From Roseateles amylovorans (GTDB lineage Bacteria; Pseudomonadota; Gammaproteobacteria; Burkholderiales; Burkholderiaceae_C): a DNA stretch of 64,000 bases. Shown in pieces: positions 1 to 7,879 of the stretch; position 1 is the stretch's first letter; every line of letters begins with the position of its first letter. Under the pieces are notes generated by a model. That model was given only the letters and a program-made list of their open reading frames with translations. It had not been told where the DNA came from and did no database searches. Both the position numbers and the translations under genes were made by a program. The DNA lies in assembly GCF_025398155.2 (NCBI RefSeq), contig NZ_CP104562.2, positions 1,674,001 to 1,738,000 on the forward strand. The letters are read 5' to 3'.

Positions 1-418
1 CATGGACGTTCCTCGTGCAGTGCGATGGGCGCAGATGAATGGTCGAACTATAGGGGGCCTCCCCCGCGCAGAGCTGACGAATCCTAGGTCCGGTGCTCTA
101 TCCGCGCGAGCGTGCGCTCCTCACCGCGCCGCGATCACGGCGCATCGATGACGTCGACGACGCCAATGGGGCTCGCGGGTCTCGCCTGCATCGTGAATGG
201 ATGGCATGACGACATCCGTCGGATCAGCTTGTCCGACGCCGCACGTCAAGCAGCAAGCAGCAAGCAGCAAGCAGCAAGCAGCAAGCAGCAGCCGGCGTGC
301 CTGAGGCACGCCCTGCAATTCCGTGCGAGGCTGCCCACCTTCCTTTGGGGGAGATGCGCTGAATCGGCTCGGCGGACTGCAGAATCCGCGCATGCCGAGT
401 CTCGGCTGACCGCGTTCC
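1..418. other. Left-edge region with no supported gene
   Basis: No convincing coding region is seen in the first 418 bases. The overlapping open frames here give Arg/Ala/Cys-rich low-complexity translations on both strands and look like chance frames in GC-rich DNA. A short GC hairpin (GGGGGCCTCCCCC) lies near 53-65 and a 7-bp tandem array at 247-288. The region presumably holds the promoter of the zinc-ribbon gene that starts at 419; I see no clear -35/-10 pair. Confidence 0.5.
247..288. repeat. 7-bp tandem array, six perfect CAAGCAG units
   Basis: Six uninterrupted copies of CAAGCAG, followed by a partial CAG. The unit is not a multiple of three and the array lies upstream of a gene, so copy-number change would not disturb a reading frame. 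It is one of many short arrays in this window, each with its own unit sequence. Confidence 0.9.
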
Positions 419-1483
419 ATGACTGCACTGACCGAATCTCCCGTCCATTCCCGCCCCACCCTGCCGCTGCTACGCAGTGGCGCCAGCATCGATTGCCCGC
501 AATGCGCGGCGGCGATGCATCACCTGCGACTGCCGGGCCACCAAGGCGCCCACGTCGATCTGGACCATTGCCGTCCCTGCGGCCTGGTGTGGTTCGATGC
601 GATGGAGTCGGTGCATCTGTCGGGCCTGGGCTGGGTGCAGTTGCTGCGGGAACTGCAGTTGGGCCTGCCGGTCGCGCTGCATGACCAACCCGCCGTACGG
701 CTGACCTGCCCGCTGTGCCGCCTTTCCTTGAAGGCAGTCCACAACCGCACCCGCTTCGGCCGGTTCCCGACGCTGGAATGCCCCAGCTGCTGCGGACATT
801 TGCATCGGCAGGCCGGCATGCTGGCCGAGCGCGGCCTGGTCCGGCCCTTGTTGCCGGCCGAGCGTGGCGCGCTGAAACAGGAGCAGCGGCAACTGCTGTG
901 CTTCAGTTGCGGCGCCCCCAGTGATGGCCAAGGCGACACCTGCAGTTATTGCACCGCGCCGCTGGTGATGATCGATCTGCCGCGGCTGCACCATGCCTTG
1001 CGGGTGCGGCAGCGCGACGAGCCGCTGCTGTCGCCTTCGGACGGCCGTCCGCTGGCCTGGGCCTGCCGAGGTTGCGGTGCGCCGATGGACCCGGCCCGGG
1101 AAACCAGCTGCGGCCGTTGCGACCATGCGGTGGTGGTGCCGTCGCTGATCGACCTGTTGCCGACGCTCGACGCGCTCGAGCGCGAGTGGCGCGACGACCG
1201 CGCCCTTCGCGAGCGCTCACGCGCCGAGCGGAAGGCGTCCTATCGCGCCCCGTCGCGCCGGGACGGCGAGGCGCCCGGCACGGTGATGACGGGCGATGCC
1301 GCGTCCTCCAGGGAGGAGGACGCCGCACAGGCGCGGCAGGACAAGCTGAACTGGGCGATCGGCTGGGCCTTGGGCGGCGAAAGCGACGACACGCATGGCC
1401 GCGACCACGACGAACTGTCCTGGCGACAGGTGCTCGTCGTGCTGCTGATCTTCGCGTTCTTCCTCTGGCTGTTCTACGGCTGA
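419..1483 (+). CDS. Four-zinc-ribbon protein with C-terminal membrane anchor
   Basis: A 354-residue protein with four Cys4 knuckle pairs: C26/C29 with C51/C54, C97/C100 with C121/C124, C161/C164 with C175/C178, and C216/C219 with C231/C234. The first resembles the TFIIB-type zinc ribbon (zf-TFIIB, Pfam), with the usual CRPCGLVWFD-like second half. A charged Arg/Glu-rich stretch (about 255-330) follows, and residues 335-352 form one hydrophobic helix at the very end, so the protein should be tail-anchored with the ribbons in the cytoplasm. The ATG at 419 has no strong Shine-Dalgarno sequence, but the first ribbon starts only 25 residues later. No partner gene is next to it; the gene on its right is convergent. 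The zinc-binding fold is well supported; the function is unknown. Confidence 0.8.
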   Translation: MTALTESPVHSRPTLPLLRSGASIDCPQCAAAMHHLRLPGHQGAHVDLDHCRPCGLVWFDAMESVHLSGLGWVQLLRELQLGLPVALHDQPAVRLTCPLCRLSLKAVHNRTRFGRFPTLECPSCCGHLHRQAGMLAERGLVRPLLPAERGALKQEQRQLLCFSCGAPSDGQGDTCSYCTAPLVMIDLPRLHHALRVRQRDEPLLSPSDGRPLAWACRGCGAPMDPARETSCGRCDHAVVVPSLIDLLPTLDALEREWRDDRALRERSRAERKASYRAPSRRDGEAPGTVMTGDAASSREEDAAQARQDKLNWAIGWALGGESDDTHGRDHDELSWRQVLVVLLIFAFFLWLFYG

Positions 1484-1505
1484 CCTGCCGCCGGGCGGCG
1501 TCGGC

Positions 1506-2630
1506 TCAGAGCTCCAGCACGCTGATCGGCGCCGAGCAGGATGCCGGCGTGCCGCCACCGCGCACGACGAAGGGCAACTCGCCCCACGGGCCGGACTCCT
1601 TCGGGCAGCCGCTGCGCAGCGTGCCGCCGGGGCAGGCGCATCCCTTGGTCTTCACCAGCTTGTCCACGGTCTTTGCCTGCTGCGGGCTGAGCTTGGGCAG
1701 TTGCGGCGAGAACACCAGTTGCAGCGCGGTCGAGGGGGCCGGCGCATCCGCCGCAGGCACCGGGCCGAGCAGCGTGGTCATCGACTGCAGGTCCTTGAGG
1801 GCCGAGGCCGGCTTGGTGCCCTTGGCGCGGCGCAAGTAGTTCAACGCCACTTCCATCGCGGCATAGCCGCGCGCCGCCGAGGCGGTGAACGGCTTGCGGA
1901 AGGCCGCGCCGTAGGTGTTGGCCACCTGATCCCAGCGGCTCTTGTCGACCATCAGGACCGGGCAGAGCACCGCGTCGACCCGCTCGTTCAGCGAAGCCTG
2001 GAAGTCCAGCCAGCAGGAGGTGCGGGCGCTGATGCGCAGGCCGGTCTCCCGGCGCAGGTCGGTGGCGATGCGCTCGGCGGCATAGAGCTCGATGCGCCCC
2101 AGCTGAAGCTGCAGCTCCTGGTCCTTGAGCCGCTCGGCATTGCTGGAGACCAGCGGAATGCCGGCGCTGCGCAGTTGGTCGGCACCGCCGCCGATCTCGC
2201 ACCAGTTGCCCAGCACCACGTCCACCTTGGCCTGGATGAGCTCCTGGACGGCCGTCTGCGCCTTCTTCGCGTCGCAGGCGCTGTCCTTGATCAGCAGCGT
2301 GGGGGCGGCATCGCCCGGCCAGGTCTTCAAGGCCAGGGTCATGCCGAGTTTCAGTTCTTCCGCCTGCTGGGCACTGGGCCAACTGCCCGGCAGGATCACG
2401 CCGATGGTGGCGGCGCGGGCCTGGTTCACCAGTCCCAGTCCGGTCGCCACGGTGAGGACGCCGAGTGCCAGCACAGACGCCAGGCGACCACCGGCACCCC
2501 TGCGGCGGAGTTCGCGGACTGTCAGGTCGGCGTCACCGCGGGCGGTGTGGGCGCCGTCGCAGCGGCCGCCTCGGCCGAGACGATGCTGGACCGGGCGGTC
2601 GTGGCGAAGATCAAGGTGTCGAGCATTCAT
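1506..2630 (-). CDS. Orphan type I periplasmic substrate-binding protein (ABC/LIV-like)
   Basis: A 374-residue protein with a hydrophobic export segment at about residues 50-72 ending in QARA, followed by a type I periplasmic-binding fold of the Leu/Ile/Val class (ATIGVILPGSWP strand, GNWCEIGG ligand loop, LVSSNAERLKD). The 48 residues before the export segment are unusually long. They are kept because GAGAGGG precedes the ATG at 2630, but the true start may be further in. The last 45 residues carry four cysteines (CAC, C and C), unusual for this family. No permease or ATPase is adjacent, so it may act with transporters encoded elsewhere or as a sensor. The 11-bp array lies 170-460 bp upstream. 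Family fairly sure, ligand unknown. Confidence 0.7.
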   Translation of the reverse strand: MNARHLDLRHDRPVQHRLGRGGRCDGAHTARGDADLTVRELRRRGAGGRLASVLALGVLTVATGLGLVNQARAATIGVILPGSWPSAQQAEELKLGMTLALKTWPGDAAPTLLIKDSACDAKKAQTAVQELIQAKVDVVLGNWCEIGGGADQLRSAGIPLVSSNAERLKDQELQLQLGRIELYAAERIATDLRRETGLRISARTSCWLDFQASLNERVDAVLCPVLMVDKSRWDQVANTYGAAFRKPFTASAARGYAAMEVALNYLRRAKGTKPASALKDLQSMTTLLGPVPAADAPAPSTALQLVFSPQLPKLSPQQAKTVDKLVKTKGCACPGGTLRSGCPKESGPWGELPFVVRGGGTPASCSAPISVLEL

Positions 2631-2800
2631 CCGGTTTCCCTCTCGTCGCTGTTGTGACGTTGTTGTGGCGAGGGACGTGGTATCGCCTGCGATCCGTGAT
2701 GGGCGAACTCAGGTTTTCCCGAAAATCAGGGATGGTCCGTAGTCGAGATGTGACGTTTGCCGCAACGGCGCCACAGCTTGAGCCTCCGCCACGCTGACTT

Positions 2801-3093
2801 GACCATCGCGGGACAGACGCAGGACACCGACGAGACAACAACAAGACATCGGCAAGACATCGACAAGACAGCCGCAGCACACCGAAAAGATGGCCGCAGC
2901 TCACCGACGAGATAGCCGCAGCACACCGAAAAGATAGCCGCAGCCCACCGACAGGACAGTCGCCGCACACCGGCAACACAGCAGCCGCACACAAGACAGC
3001 AGCAGGACACCGGCAGGACAGCCGCAGGACAGCCGCAGGACATCGACAAGATCACCACAGGACAGCGACAGCGCTGCAGCAGGAGCACGGCCG
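2801..3093. repeat. 11-bp-periodic tandem array, about 26 units
   Basis: From 2801 to 2998 the sequence can be cut into eighteen consecutive 11-mers of the type GAYANCGRCAR, for example GACATCGGCAA, GACATCGACAA, GACAGCCGCAG, CACACCGAAAA and GATAGCCGCAG. A 7-bp remnant (2999-3005) is followed by about eight more units. In the middle part (2867-2976) two alternating variants make a 22-bp higher-order unit. The array fills much of the gap of about 600 bp between the dehydrogenase and the binding-protein gene, both on the minus strand. The rest of the gap (2631-2800 and 3094-3244) shows nothing further. Cys-rich open frames over the array are artefacts of the repeat. Confidence 0.9.
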
Positions 3094-3244
3094 CAACCCG
3101 GTCAGCACGCTGTTTGCGCGAGGCCAGATGAACAACGCCCCGTCCGCGCGAGGCGGTACGGGGCGAGGGGAGCGATCCAGCCGTGAAGGGGCGAGATCGC
3201 CCGCTCTGCGCCAACCCAGTGTGGGCGCTTGTGAGGCGTGCGGC

Positions 3245-4285
3245 TTAGAAGCCTTGCAGGACGAGCTTGCCGCGGGTGCGCTGGCTTTCCTGCAGCGCGT
3301 GGGCGCGCTTGAGGTTGGCAGCATTGATCGGGCCGACCACTTCCGACAGCGTGGTCCGGATCTCGCCGGCATCCACCAGGGCGGCCACGTCGGTCAGCAG
3401 CTTGCCTTGGGCCGCGATGTCGTGGGTCGCGTGCATGCTGCGCGTGAACATCAGCTCCCAGTGCAGCGACAGCGACTTGCCCTTGAGCGCCATCACATCG
3501 ACATCGGTCGGCCCGAAGTCATCGATCAGCGCCAGTCGGCCCTGCGGCTCCATCGCTTCGATGATGCCGGCAATGTGCTGAGGCGTGTGGGTGAGGCTGG
3601 TCACATAGCGCAGCGGCGGGGCGCCGGCATCGCGCAGCTTGGCGATCTGCGGTGCGATCGGTTCGCGGTGGTTGATCACATGGTGCGCGCCCAGGCTGCG
3701 CAGCCACTTGCCGCCTTCGCCCTCGGGATCGGAACTGGTGCCGATCAGCGTCAGGTGCGCGTGGCGACGAGCCAGTTGCAGCAGGATCGAGCCCACGCCC
3801 CCGGCGGCGCCCGTCACCAGCAGGCTGACCGGACGCTCGGGACGCTGCTGCACCTCCAGACGGTCGAACAGCATTTCCCAGGCGGTGATCGCGGTCAGCG
3901 GCAGCGCGGCGGCTTCGGCATCGCTGAGCGAGGTCGGTGCCTTGGCCGCGATGCGGTGATCCACGCATTGGAACTGGGCATTGCTGCCGGGGCGGGTGAT
4001 GTCGCCCGCATACCAGATGCGGTCGCCGACGGCGAAACCGCTGACCTCAGGCCCCATCGCCCGCACCACACCCACCGCGTCCCAGCCGAGGATCACCGGG
4101 GTCTTGCCATCGGCACTGGCGCGACGCACGCGGATCTTGGTGTCGACCGGATTGACTGCAATGGCGCTGATCTCCACCAGCAGGTCCTTCGCGCCGGGCG
4201 AGGGCAGCGGCAGATCGAGGTCGATCAGCGATTCGTTTTCGGTGATCGGAAGGGTCTTGAAGTAGCCGACGGCTTTCATGGTCAT
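3245..4285 (-). CDS. Zinc-type alcohol dehydrogenase-like / quinone oxidoreductase family protein
   Basis: A 346-residue medium-chain dehydrogenase/reductase. It has the N-terminal GroES-like domain with the MKAVGYF start and the AVNPVDTKIR segment typical of this subfamily, then a Rossmann domain with TGAAGGVGSIL near residue 155 for NAD(P)H. The structural-zinc cysteines are absent, which points to the zinc-independent quinone-oxidoreductase branch (adh_fam_1 type). I chose the ATG at 4285 because CCAGGAG sits about 6 bases upstream; the frame is open to 4351 but has no signal there. It is divergent from a LysR regulator, the usual arrangement for regulator and target. It likely reduces quinones or enones with NAD(P)H in the cytoplasm; the substrate is unknown. 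Confidence 0.85.
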   Translation of the reverse strand: MTMKAVGYFKTLPITENESLIDLDLPLPSPGAKDLLVEISAIAVNPVDTKIRVRRASADGKTPVILGWDAVGVVRAMGPEVSGFAVGDRIWYAGDITRPGSNAQFQCVDHRIAAKAPTSLSDAEAAALPLTAITAWEMLFDRLEVQQRPERPVSLLVTGAAGGVGSILLQLARRHAHLTLIGTSSDPEGEGGKWLRSLGAHHVINHREPIAPQIAKLRDAGAPPLRYVTSLTHTPQHIAGIIEAMEPQGRLALIDDFGPTDVDVMALKGKSLSLHWELMFTRSMHATHDIAAQGKLLTDVAALVDAGEIRTTLSEVVGPINAANLKRAHALQESQRTRGKLVLQGF

Positions 4286-4628
4286 GGTGAAACTCCTGGT
4301 GAGATGAAAGGTGAAACGGAATCGCGGTGCCGATGGACAGTCATCGCCCACCGGCTGACGGGTCAGTGTGCGAGAAACGGCAGGCGGACATGGTGGTGTG
4401 GATGACGCTTGCGGGGCAGGGACCGTGGTGAGACACCGGCTGGACCGTTGAACGCGGCTGCCGGCGCGGGGCGCTGCTGGCAGCCGCGGGTGCCGAGGGA
4501 ACGGCGGGAATGACGGGAACGGTGGCGCGTTGTCTCACAGCACGGACGATGACACGAACAAACGATGGTGGGGATGCTGCGCCGTTCGGCAGAATGAATG
4601 AAGATGGATCAATTGCTATGAGTTTCAA
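4286..4628. promoter_or_regulatory. Divergent intergenic region between dehydrogenase and LysR regulator
   Basis: 343 bp without a gene. It must hold both divergent promoters and, by analogy with LysR systems, the regulator binding site. The AT-richest part is just before the LysR start (about 4585-4628), but I cannot pick out a convincing T-N11-A operator or a -35/-10 pair. Confidence 0.4.
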
Positions 4629-5585
4629 ATGGACATTGAAAATACCTCGGAACTTCGACTGCTCATCGAATGCGCGCGCGGCGGCAGCCTGACGGCGGCG
4701 TCCAAGGTGATGGGCATCACGCCGGCGGCGGCCAGCGCGATGCTCAAGAAGCTGGAGGCCCGGCTCGGTGTCCGTCTGGTGGAGCGCAGCACCCGGGCGC
4801 TTCGGCTGACCGCCGCCGGCGAGCGCCTGCGGGACTATGCGCAGCGGGCGCTGGAGCTGCTGGAAGAGGGCGTGGCGCTGGTGAGCGATGGCGGTGAGGC
4901 CGGTGACGGCGGGGCGAAGTCACGGGGAGCAGCCGCTTTGCGGGGACGGATACGGATCAGCGCGTCTAGCGATCTGACCCGACGGGTGGTGCTGCCGCTG
5001 CTGGATGAGTTCATCGACCGTCATCCCGGCGTGGAGCTGCATCTGAATGTCGGCGACCTGCTGCAGGACGTGGTGCGCGACGAAGTCGACCTGGCGCTGC
5101 GCTATGGCGAACTGGCCGATTCGCGCCTGGTGGCGCGCCGGTTGTATGACGGCCGCCGGCTGCTGGTGGCCTCGCCCGACTACCTGAAGCGGCACGGCCA
5201 TCCGACGCATCCCGACGAATTGACCCAGCATGAATGCATCCGCTTCAAGATCGGCGATCGGCTGGAGCGCGATTGGCGCTTCTGGCGTCAGGATGCGCTG
5301 CAGGCCGCACCGGTCGAGATTGCGGTGAGCGGACGGCGCAGCGCGGATGACGGCGGCATCGCCCACCAGTGGGCCCTGGAAGGCAGAGGCCTGACCTACA
5401 AGAGCGAGCTGGATGTGCGCGGCAGCCTGGCCAGCGGCGCGCTGGTGAATGTGCTGCCGGACTGGGTCGGCAAACCGATGCCGCTGCATGCGTTGATGCC
5501 CAGCCATCGCTTCCTGCCGCAGCGGGTGAAATCGCTGGTCGACCATTTGGCGGATCGACTCGGGCGCCAGCCCCGCCGCGGCTGA
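4629..5585 (+). CDS. LysR-family transcriptional regulator
   Basis: A 318-residue LysR-type regulator. Residues 1-60 form the winged helix-turn-helix (LIECARGGSLTAASK ... VRLVERSTRALRLT). Residues about 95-300 form the effector-binding domain of the periplasmic-binding type, with RIRISASSDLTRRVVLP at its start and ALRYGELADSRLVARRL in the middle, as in the CrgA/DsdC-like group that often controls an adjacent oxidoreductase. An Asp/Gly-rich linker (EAGDGGAKS) joins the two. The ATG at 4629 lacks a clear ribosome-binding site but starts right at the helix-turn-helix. The divergent dehydrogenase at 3245-4285 is the probable target. The class is certain; effector and target are inferred. Confidence 0.9.
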   Translation: MDIENTSELRLLIECARGGSLTAASKVMGITPAAASAMLKKLEARLGVRLVERSTRALRLTAAGERLRDYAQRALELLEEGVALVSDGGEAGDGGAKSRGAAALRGRIRISASSDLTRRVVLPLLDEFIDRHPGVELHLNVGDLLQDVVRDEVDLALRYGELADSRLVARRLYDGRRLLVASPDYLKRHGHPTHPDELTQHECIRFKIGDRLERDWRFWRQDALQAAPVEIAVSGRRSADDGGIAHQWALEGRGLTYKSELDVRGSLASGALVNVLPDWVGKPMPLHALMPSHRFLPQRVKSLVDHLADRLGRQPRRG

Positions 5586-5628
5586 GGCGGGCCGCGGCGG
5601 CGCGCTTGAGGCGGCTCGACGCCGCGTT

Positions 5629-5731
5629 TTGATGCCGCGCCTTGATGCCGCGCCTTGATGCCGCGCCTTGATGCCGCGCATCAACGCCGCGAATTAACGC
5701 CGCGCATCAACGCCGCACATCAACGCCGCGC
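5629..5731. repeat. 13-bp tandem array in two variant blocks (4 + 4 units)
   Basis: Four units of TTGATGCCGCGC(C/A) are followed without a break by four units of AT(C/T)AACGCCGC(G/A)N. The two variants share the GCCGCG core and differ at about four positions, so the array has a sharp block boundary at 5680. It lies between the convergent ends of the LysR gene and the PCuAC gene, where it cannot be a promoter for either. Confidence 0.9.
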
Positions 5732-5764
5732 ATGTCAGGCGCCACTAGGCGGCGCCCCTCGATC

Positions 5765-6247
5765 TCAATGCTTGTGGCCGTGGCCCTGATGCTCATCCTT
5801 CGCCGGCTGGGCGGCGCTGTTCAAGGCCTTGGCGGCGGCGTTGACCTGCACGGTTTCGCGCTTCTTGTCCGCGCCTTCGAAGACCAGGGTCAGCGGGACC
5901 TGGTCGCCGTCCTTGATCGGGGCCTTCAGGTCCATCAGCATCACATGGAAGCTGCCGGGCTTGAGTTCCACGGACTGCCCTGCGGGCAGGTCCAGTGCGG
6001 GCACGGCGCGCATGCGCATGACCTGGCCATCCATCGCCATCTCATGCACTTCGACGATGCCGGCGGCCGGCGAACTGACCGAGACCAGCTTCACCGCCTT
6101 GGCTGACTGCAGCTGCATGAAGGCGCCGGTGGCCTTTTGCTGCGCGACGGTGGCGCGCACCCAGGGCGCGGTGACGGTGACCTGGGCCTGGGCGAGTCCG
6201 GCGACGGACAGCAACAGGGCGGGCAGGGCGAGGGAGCGAAGCTTCAT
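5765..6247 (-). CDS. Periplasmic copper chaperone, PCu(A)C family
   Basis: A 160-residue secreted protein. Residues 1-22 are a Sec signal peptide (LALPALLLSVAGLAQAQ). The mature part is a PCuAC domain with the Cu(I) ligands in the family pattern: H68 and M70 (VHEM), methionines at 77/79 (VMRM), then H101 and M103 (FHVML). A His-rich tail (DEHQGHGHKH) adds a possible further copper site. The family delivers copper to the CuA centre of cytochrome oxidase or stores it in the periplasm. I chose the ATG at 6247 because the signal peptide begins there; the frame stays open upstream without a signal. No SCO gene is adjacent. Confidence 0.92.
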   Translation of the reverse strand: MKLRSLALPALLLSVAGLAQAQVTVTAPWVRATVAQQKATGAFMQLQSAKAVKLVSVSSPAAGIVEVHEMAMDGQVMRMRAVPALDLPAGQSVELKPGSFHVMLMDLKAPIKDGDQVPLTLVFEGADKKRETVQVNAAAKALNSAAQPAKDEHQGHGHKH

Positions 6248-6357
6248 GGTCAACACCTGAGGTTCTCCGAAAAACACGGATCTGGAGCGGCAAGTATCGG
6301 GCATCCCGCCTGCCCTTCCAGCGATGGCTCCGCCCCCCTGCAATCCGTGGAGGACTC

Positions 6358-6789
6358 ATGCAACACCATCTTGGCCGTCTGATCGACCACCTTCATCTTC
6401 GAACGCGCGACCTGGCCGCCAGCAAGCGCTTCTACCGTGCGGCGCTCGAGGCGCTGGGCCACGCGCAGGCGATCCGTGAAGAGGCTCGATACTTCGCCGC
6501 CGACGAACTGTGGATCGATGCTGCGGACGACGCGCCGGCCCAGCCGGTCTCGCATGTCCACCTGGCGTTTCGCGCAAAGGACCGGGCCCAGGTGGACGCC
6601 TTCCACCGCGCGGTGCTGGCCGCCGGCGGGCGGGACAACGGGGCCCCGGGCGAGCGCCCCTACCATGCCGGCTACTACGCCGCTTTCGCGCTGGACCCCG
6701 ACGGCAACAACATCGAAGCGGTCTATCACGGTCCCTTCGACGCGTCGGCCGCCTCGGTCGTCGTCACGCCGCGATCAGACGGGGCCTGA
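6358..6789 (+). CDS. VOC-family (glyoxalase/bleomycin-resistance fold) protein
   Basis: A 143-residue single-domain vicinal-oxygen-chelate protein. The paired beta-alpha-beta-beta-beta modules are visible: LIDHLHLRTRDLAASKRFYR at the start, VSHVHLAFRAKDRAQVDAFH in the middle, and YYAAFALDPDGNNIEAVYH at the end, with His and Glu in the usual metal positions. GTGGAGGACTC just before the ATG at 6358 gives a ribosome-binding site. It is convergent with the beta-lactamase gene only 5 bp away. Possible roles include small-molecule detoxification; the substrate cannot be read from sequence. Confidence 0.85.
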   Translation: MQHHLGRLIDHLHLRTRDLAASKRFYRAALEALGHAQAIREEARYFAADELWIDAADDAPAQPVSHVHLAFRAKDRAQVDAFHRAVLAAGGRDNGAPGERPYHAGYYAAFALDPDGNNIEAVYHGPFDASAASVVVTPRSDGA

Positions 6790-6794
6790 ACGGC

Positions 6795-7706
6795 TCATTC
6801 CAGCACGCTCAGTTCGCGCAAGGTGCGCTTGACGATCTCCTCGCGCTGACGCGCCAGGTCCGACCGCGACATGTTCATGTTGAGCGCGAAGTAGACCGGG
6901 CGCGGATCCTTGTCCTGCTCCACCCAACCCACGAACCAGCCGATCGCCGGCGTCGTGTCTGCCGCCCACCCGGTTTTGGCGAAGATCTTCCAGCCCGGGC
7001 CCTGGTCACGCAGCATGACCTTGCGGGCGATGTCATAGGTGCGGTCGGAGAGTGGCAAGGCGCGGTCATGCAGCCGGCGCAGGAACTCGATCTGGCCGAC
7101 GGCGGAGATGCGCAGGTGGCCGTCCAGCCAGAAGCTGTCTCCGACCGGTCCGGCGATGGCGTTGCCATAGCGGAAGTCGTAGAGGAACTGCTGGACCGTC
7201 GTCTGCCCCACCTGACGCGCCAGATGCTGAAACACCCAGACGGCGGACACCTGGTAGGCCGAGGCCAGCGTCTGGTCCTGGTTCCAGGCGGACAGCGAGC
7301 GCTTCTTGCCGTCCCAGGTGAAGGCGGCGGTCTCGTCCTGGGCGATGCCGGTCTCCAGCGCGATCAGCGACATCGGAATCTTGAAGGTCGAGGCCGGCAG
7401 GAAACCTTCGAAGGCGCGGCGGGCGTCCGAGGCCAGCCAGCGGTGCTGTCGGGTGTCCAGCAGCACCAGGGTGCCCTGGGTGTCGAGTTCGCTGAACCCG
7501 CGTTGCCACTGCGGCCGGGTTTCCCAGCGCTCGCGCGAGGCGGCGGCAACCCGCGACGTCATGGGGATGGCCTCCGTGGAGCGGGCAGTCGCTGCCTGTG
7601 GGGCGGGCTCGGCCGGCGGCGCCGCCTGGGCCGTGGCGGCGCGGCAGGCCGTCAGGAGAATGCTGGCAATCAGCAAGGCATGGCGGGCAATGGAACGTGT
7701 GTTCAT
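6795..7706 (-). CDS. Class D (OXA-type) beta-lactamase, probable lipoprotein
   Basis: A 303-residue protein with all class D hallmarks: S106-T-F-K109 (acylating serine and carbamylatable lysine), S154-A-V156, Y180-G-N182 and K244-T-G246. The N-terminus carries a lipobox (LLTAC, Cys21), so it is probably an outer-membrane-anchored periplasmic lipoprotein. A Pro/Ala-rich linker follows. I chose the ATG at 7706 because the signal peptide begins there; the open frame continues to 8378 only as an overlap with the next gene. It is expected to hydrolyse penicillins; the spectrum cannot be told. There is no integron, IS or transposon signature around it, so it looks chromosomal and intrinsic. Confidence 0.92.
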   Translation of the reverse strand: MNTRSIARHALLIASILLTACRAATAQAAPPAEPAPQAATARSTEAIPMTSRVAAASRERWETRPQWQRGFSELDTQGTLVLLDTRQHRWLASDARRAFEGFLPASTFKIPMSLIALETGIAQDETAAFTWDGKKRSLSAWNQDQTLASAYQVSAVWVFQHLARQVGQTTVQQFLYDFRYGNAIAGPVGDSFWLDGHLRISAVGQIEFLRRLHDRALPLSDRTYDIARKVMLRDQGPGWKIFAKTGWAADTTPAIGWFVGWVEQDKDPRPVYFALNMNMSRSDLARQREEIVKRTLRELSVLE

Positions 7707-7796
7707 GGTGTTCGGTCGATGAGCTCGACGAGGTGGATGACGCGACCAGTGTCCGAAGTCGAGCCCCGCGGCGAGGTTCGAAATCGCGTTACGGGC

Positions 7797-7859
7797 GTTG
7801 CGACCCTCGTGACCGTTGTGACCGTTGCGATCCTCGCGACCGTAGCGACCGCAGCGTGG
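7797..7859. repeat. 9-bp tandem array (NTNGYGACC), seven units
   Basis: Consecutive 9-mers GTTGCGACC, CTCGTGACC, GTTGTGACC, GTTGCGATC, CTCGCGACC, GTAGCGACC and a degraded seventh. The array lies in the 173-bp gap between the beta-lactamase start and the upstream gene on the same strand, in the region where the beta-lactamase promoter would be expected. Confidence 0.85.
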
Positions 7860-7879
7860 GTCGCCACCCTGGCCGACGC

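Noticed and set aside
2801..3093. CRISPR array
   Set aside because: Units are only 11 bp, contiguous, with no spacers and no cas genes anywhere in the window.
2611..3214. Cys-rich open frames on the minus strand
   Set aside because: They are translations of the 11-bp array; two frames over the same DNA give the same kind of Cys/Leu/Ser repeats, and there is no ribosome-binding site.
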